The position numbers and the translations under genes were made by a program. The notes beneath the pieces were generated by a model. That model did not search any database. It was not told the DNA's origin and saw only the letters and a list, made by a program, of their open reading frames with translations. 5,633 nucleotides of DNA from Rhodanobacteraceae bacterium. GTDB lineage: Bacteria > Pseudomonadota > Gammaproteobacteria > Xanthomonadales > SZUA-5. The stretch lies in the NCBI GenBank assembly GCA_016717705.1, contig JADKFD010000083.1:1-5633 (forward strand), in the 5' to 3' direction. Shown here in pieces: positions 4,650 through 5,633 of the stretch (position 1 is the stretch's first letter; the number at the start of each line of letters is the position of its first letter).

Positions 4650-5633
4650 GTGTTCATTACCGGCGACGGTGGCCTGGGTTTCGACGTCAGTGCGACCGGC
4701 AACGCTTACGTGTCCTACAACTTTGCAGCGCCTGGTGCGGAGCGGTCGGCCAACGGTGTACCGAATGGCGTGAGCAATGAACGCTTCGACCGCTTGAACC
4801 TCGCCACCGGCGCATTGACGTCGGTGGGCGCATTCCCGGTCGGTACCGATGTACTCGATATCTCGGTGCAATCCGCCGTGGTAGCCGCCGCCGAATTGTC
4901 CGCGACGCTGACTGACACCCCGGATCCGGTGAATGCCGGCAGCAACTTCAGCTATACGGCAACGGCGACCAATAACGGTCCGGACCCGGCGGCTGCCGTG
5001 TCGATCACGCTGCCGCTGCCGGCCGGCACTGCCTTCGTTTCGGCGACCCCGAGCGCGGGTGGCGTCTGCAATGCTGCGAGTCCGGTGCTCTGCACCTGGG
5101 CAGCAGCCACGGCGACTGGCGCGGCGAATGCGCGCAGCGTGGTGGTGGTGGCCTCGGTGCCGGCCAACGCCGCGGCTGGTGCGGTTCTGAGTGCGACGAC
5201 CGCGGTCGCGACCACCACCAATGACCCGACTCCGGCCAACAACACCGCCACGACCACCACGACCGTGGGTGCATCCGCGGATTTGGCGATCACGCTGACC
5301 GACACGCCGGATCCGGTGACCGCCGGGACCAGCCTGAGCTATCTGGCGACGCTGACCAACCTCGGCCCGTCGGACGCGCAGGCGACCACCATCACGCTGC
5401 CACTGCCGGCTGGTACGACCTTGGTCTCGGCCACGCCGAGCGCGGGCGGTTCCTGCAATGCCGCCAGCCCGGTAGTTTGCTCATGGGCCGGTGCAACGAC
5501 CACGGCGGATACGCGCACGGCAACCATCGTGGCTGCAGTGTCGTCGGCGCAGACCGCCGGCCTGTCGGCCACTGCGACCGCGTCGGCGTCGACCACCGAC
5601 CCGACGCCGGGGAACAACACGTCGACCGCAGCG
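4650..5633 (+). CDS. C-terminal part of the secreted protein: end of DUF4394 plus DUF11 repeats, runs off the right edge
   Basis: The frame is open from 4629 (after a TGA at 4626-4628) to the last base; GTG at 4650 is the first possible start, without a ribosome-binding site. The first 80 residues complete DUF4394 (VFITGDGGLGFDVSATGNAY, then FDRLNLATGALTSVGAF). Then come two DUF11-type repeats, beginning AELSATLTDTPDPV and ADLAITLTDTPDPV. DUF11 modules are Ig-like beta-sandwich repeats found in large surface or secreted bacterial proteins. The frame probably belongs to the gene starting at 3043, separated only by two single-base shifts, rather than being a separate gene. The true C-terminus is outside the window, so any sorting or anchoring signal cannot be seen. 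Base composition matches the upstream part, which argues against a foreign origin. Confidence 0.8.
   Translation, partial: MFITGDGGLGFDVSATGNAYVSYNFAAPGAERSANGVPNGVSNERFDRLNLATGALTSVGAFPVGTDVLDISVQSAVVAAAELSATLTDTPDPVNAGSNFSYTATATNNGPDPAAAVSITLPLPAGTAFVSATPSAGGVCNAASPVLCTWAAATATGAANARSVVVVASVPANAAAGAVLSATTAVATTTNDPTPANNTATTTTTVGASADLAITLTDTPDPVTAGTSLSYLATLTNLGPSDAQATTITLPLPAGTTLVSATPSAGGSCNAASPVVCSWAGATTTADTRTATIVAAVSSAQTAGLSATATASASTTDPTPGNNTSTAA
4890..5276 (+). repeat. DUF11 repeat unit 1 (387 bp, 129 residues)
   Basis: It starts AELSATLTDTPDPVNAGSNF and ends just before the matching ADLAITLTDTPDPV of unit 2. It contains LPLPAGTAFVSATPSAGG, two cysteines eight residues apart (VCNAASPVLCTW), and the closing DPTPANNTAT motif typical of DUF11. 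The cysteine pair could form a disulphide in the exported protein. Confidence 0.85.
5277..5633 (+). repeat. DUF11 repeat unit 2 (cut by the right edge)
   Basis: It starts ADLAITLTDTPDPVTAG, carries LPLPAGTTLVSATPSAGG, the cysteine pair SCNAASPVVCSW at the same spacing as unit 1, and the closing motif DPTPGNNTST. By alignment with unit 1 about ten residues are missing. Similarity is visible at DNA as well as protein level, which points to duplication within the gene. Confidence 0.83.

Noticed and set aside
4952..5620. Minus-strand open frames opposite the DUF11 repeats
   Set aside because: They are repeat-generated shadows: they resemble each other only because they read the two DUF11 units backwards.

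Overview
The window looks like chromosomal DNA from a high-GC gammaproteobacterium. A Xanthomonadales-type organism (Lysobacteraceae or Rhodanobacteraceae) is my best guess. This rests on the MutS sequence, which is close to the E. coli type along its whole length, the strong G/C bias at third codon positions, and the GGGGCAC-like heptamer repeats, which I associate with that order from memory. The taxonomy is inference; no search was run.

Layout, left to right. Bases 1-47 probably hold the first 15 codons of a leftward gene that leaves the window. Bases 48-183 are intergenic and contain an imperfect 13-bp inverted repeat and a small perfect hairpin just past the end of mutS. Bases 184-2856 (minus strand) are a full-length mutS, the mismatch-recognition ATPase of DNA mismatch repair. 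All its key motifs are intact, but the gene carries two in-frame blocks of G-rich heptamer repeats that have no counterpart in E. coli MutS. Bases 2857-3042 are a divergent intergenic region with a plausible leftward mutS promoter and a weaker rightward one. From 3043 to the right edge runs one long secreted-protein gene on the plus strand: signal peptide, six propeller-like repeats, a DUF4394 domain and at least two DUF11 repeats. As given, its reading frame is broken twice within about 100 bases (near 4543 and near 4637). It therefore appears as an N-terminal piece (3043-4566), a short middle piece, and a C-terminal piece (4650-5633) that is open to the window edge.

The two main genes are divergently transcribed and have no evident functional link: mutS is cytosolic genome maintenance, and the other encodes an exported, probably surface or extracellular, protein. 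The most interesting signal is in mutS. The repeat period is 7 bp, so gain or loss of one or two units would frameshift a mismatch-repair gene, while three units would be in frame. This is a candidate reversible mutator switch, or else the trace of a selfish heptamer repeat tolerated inside a conserved gene. The double frameshift in the secreted-protein gene is the other point to resolve: sequence error or recent inactivation.
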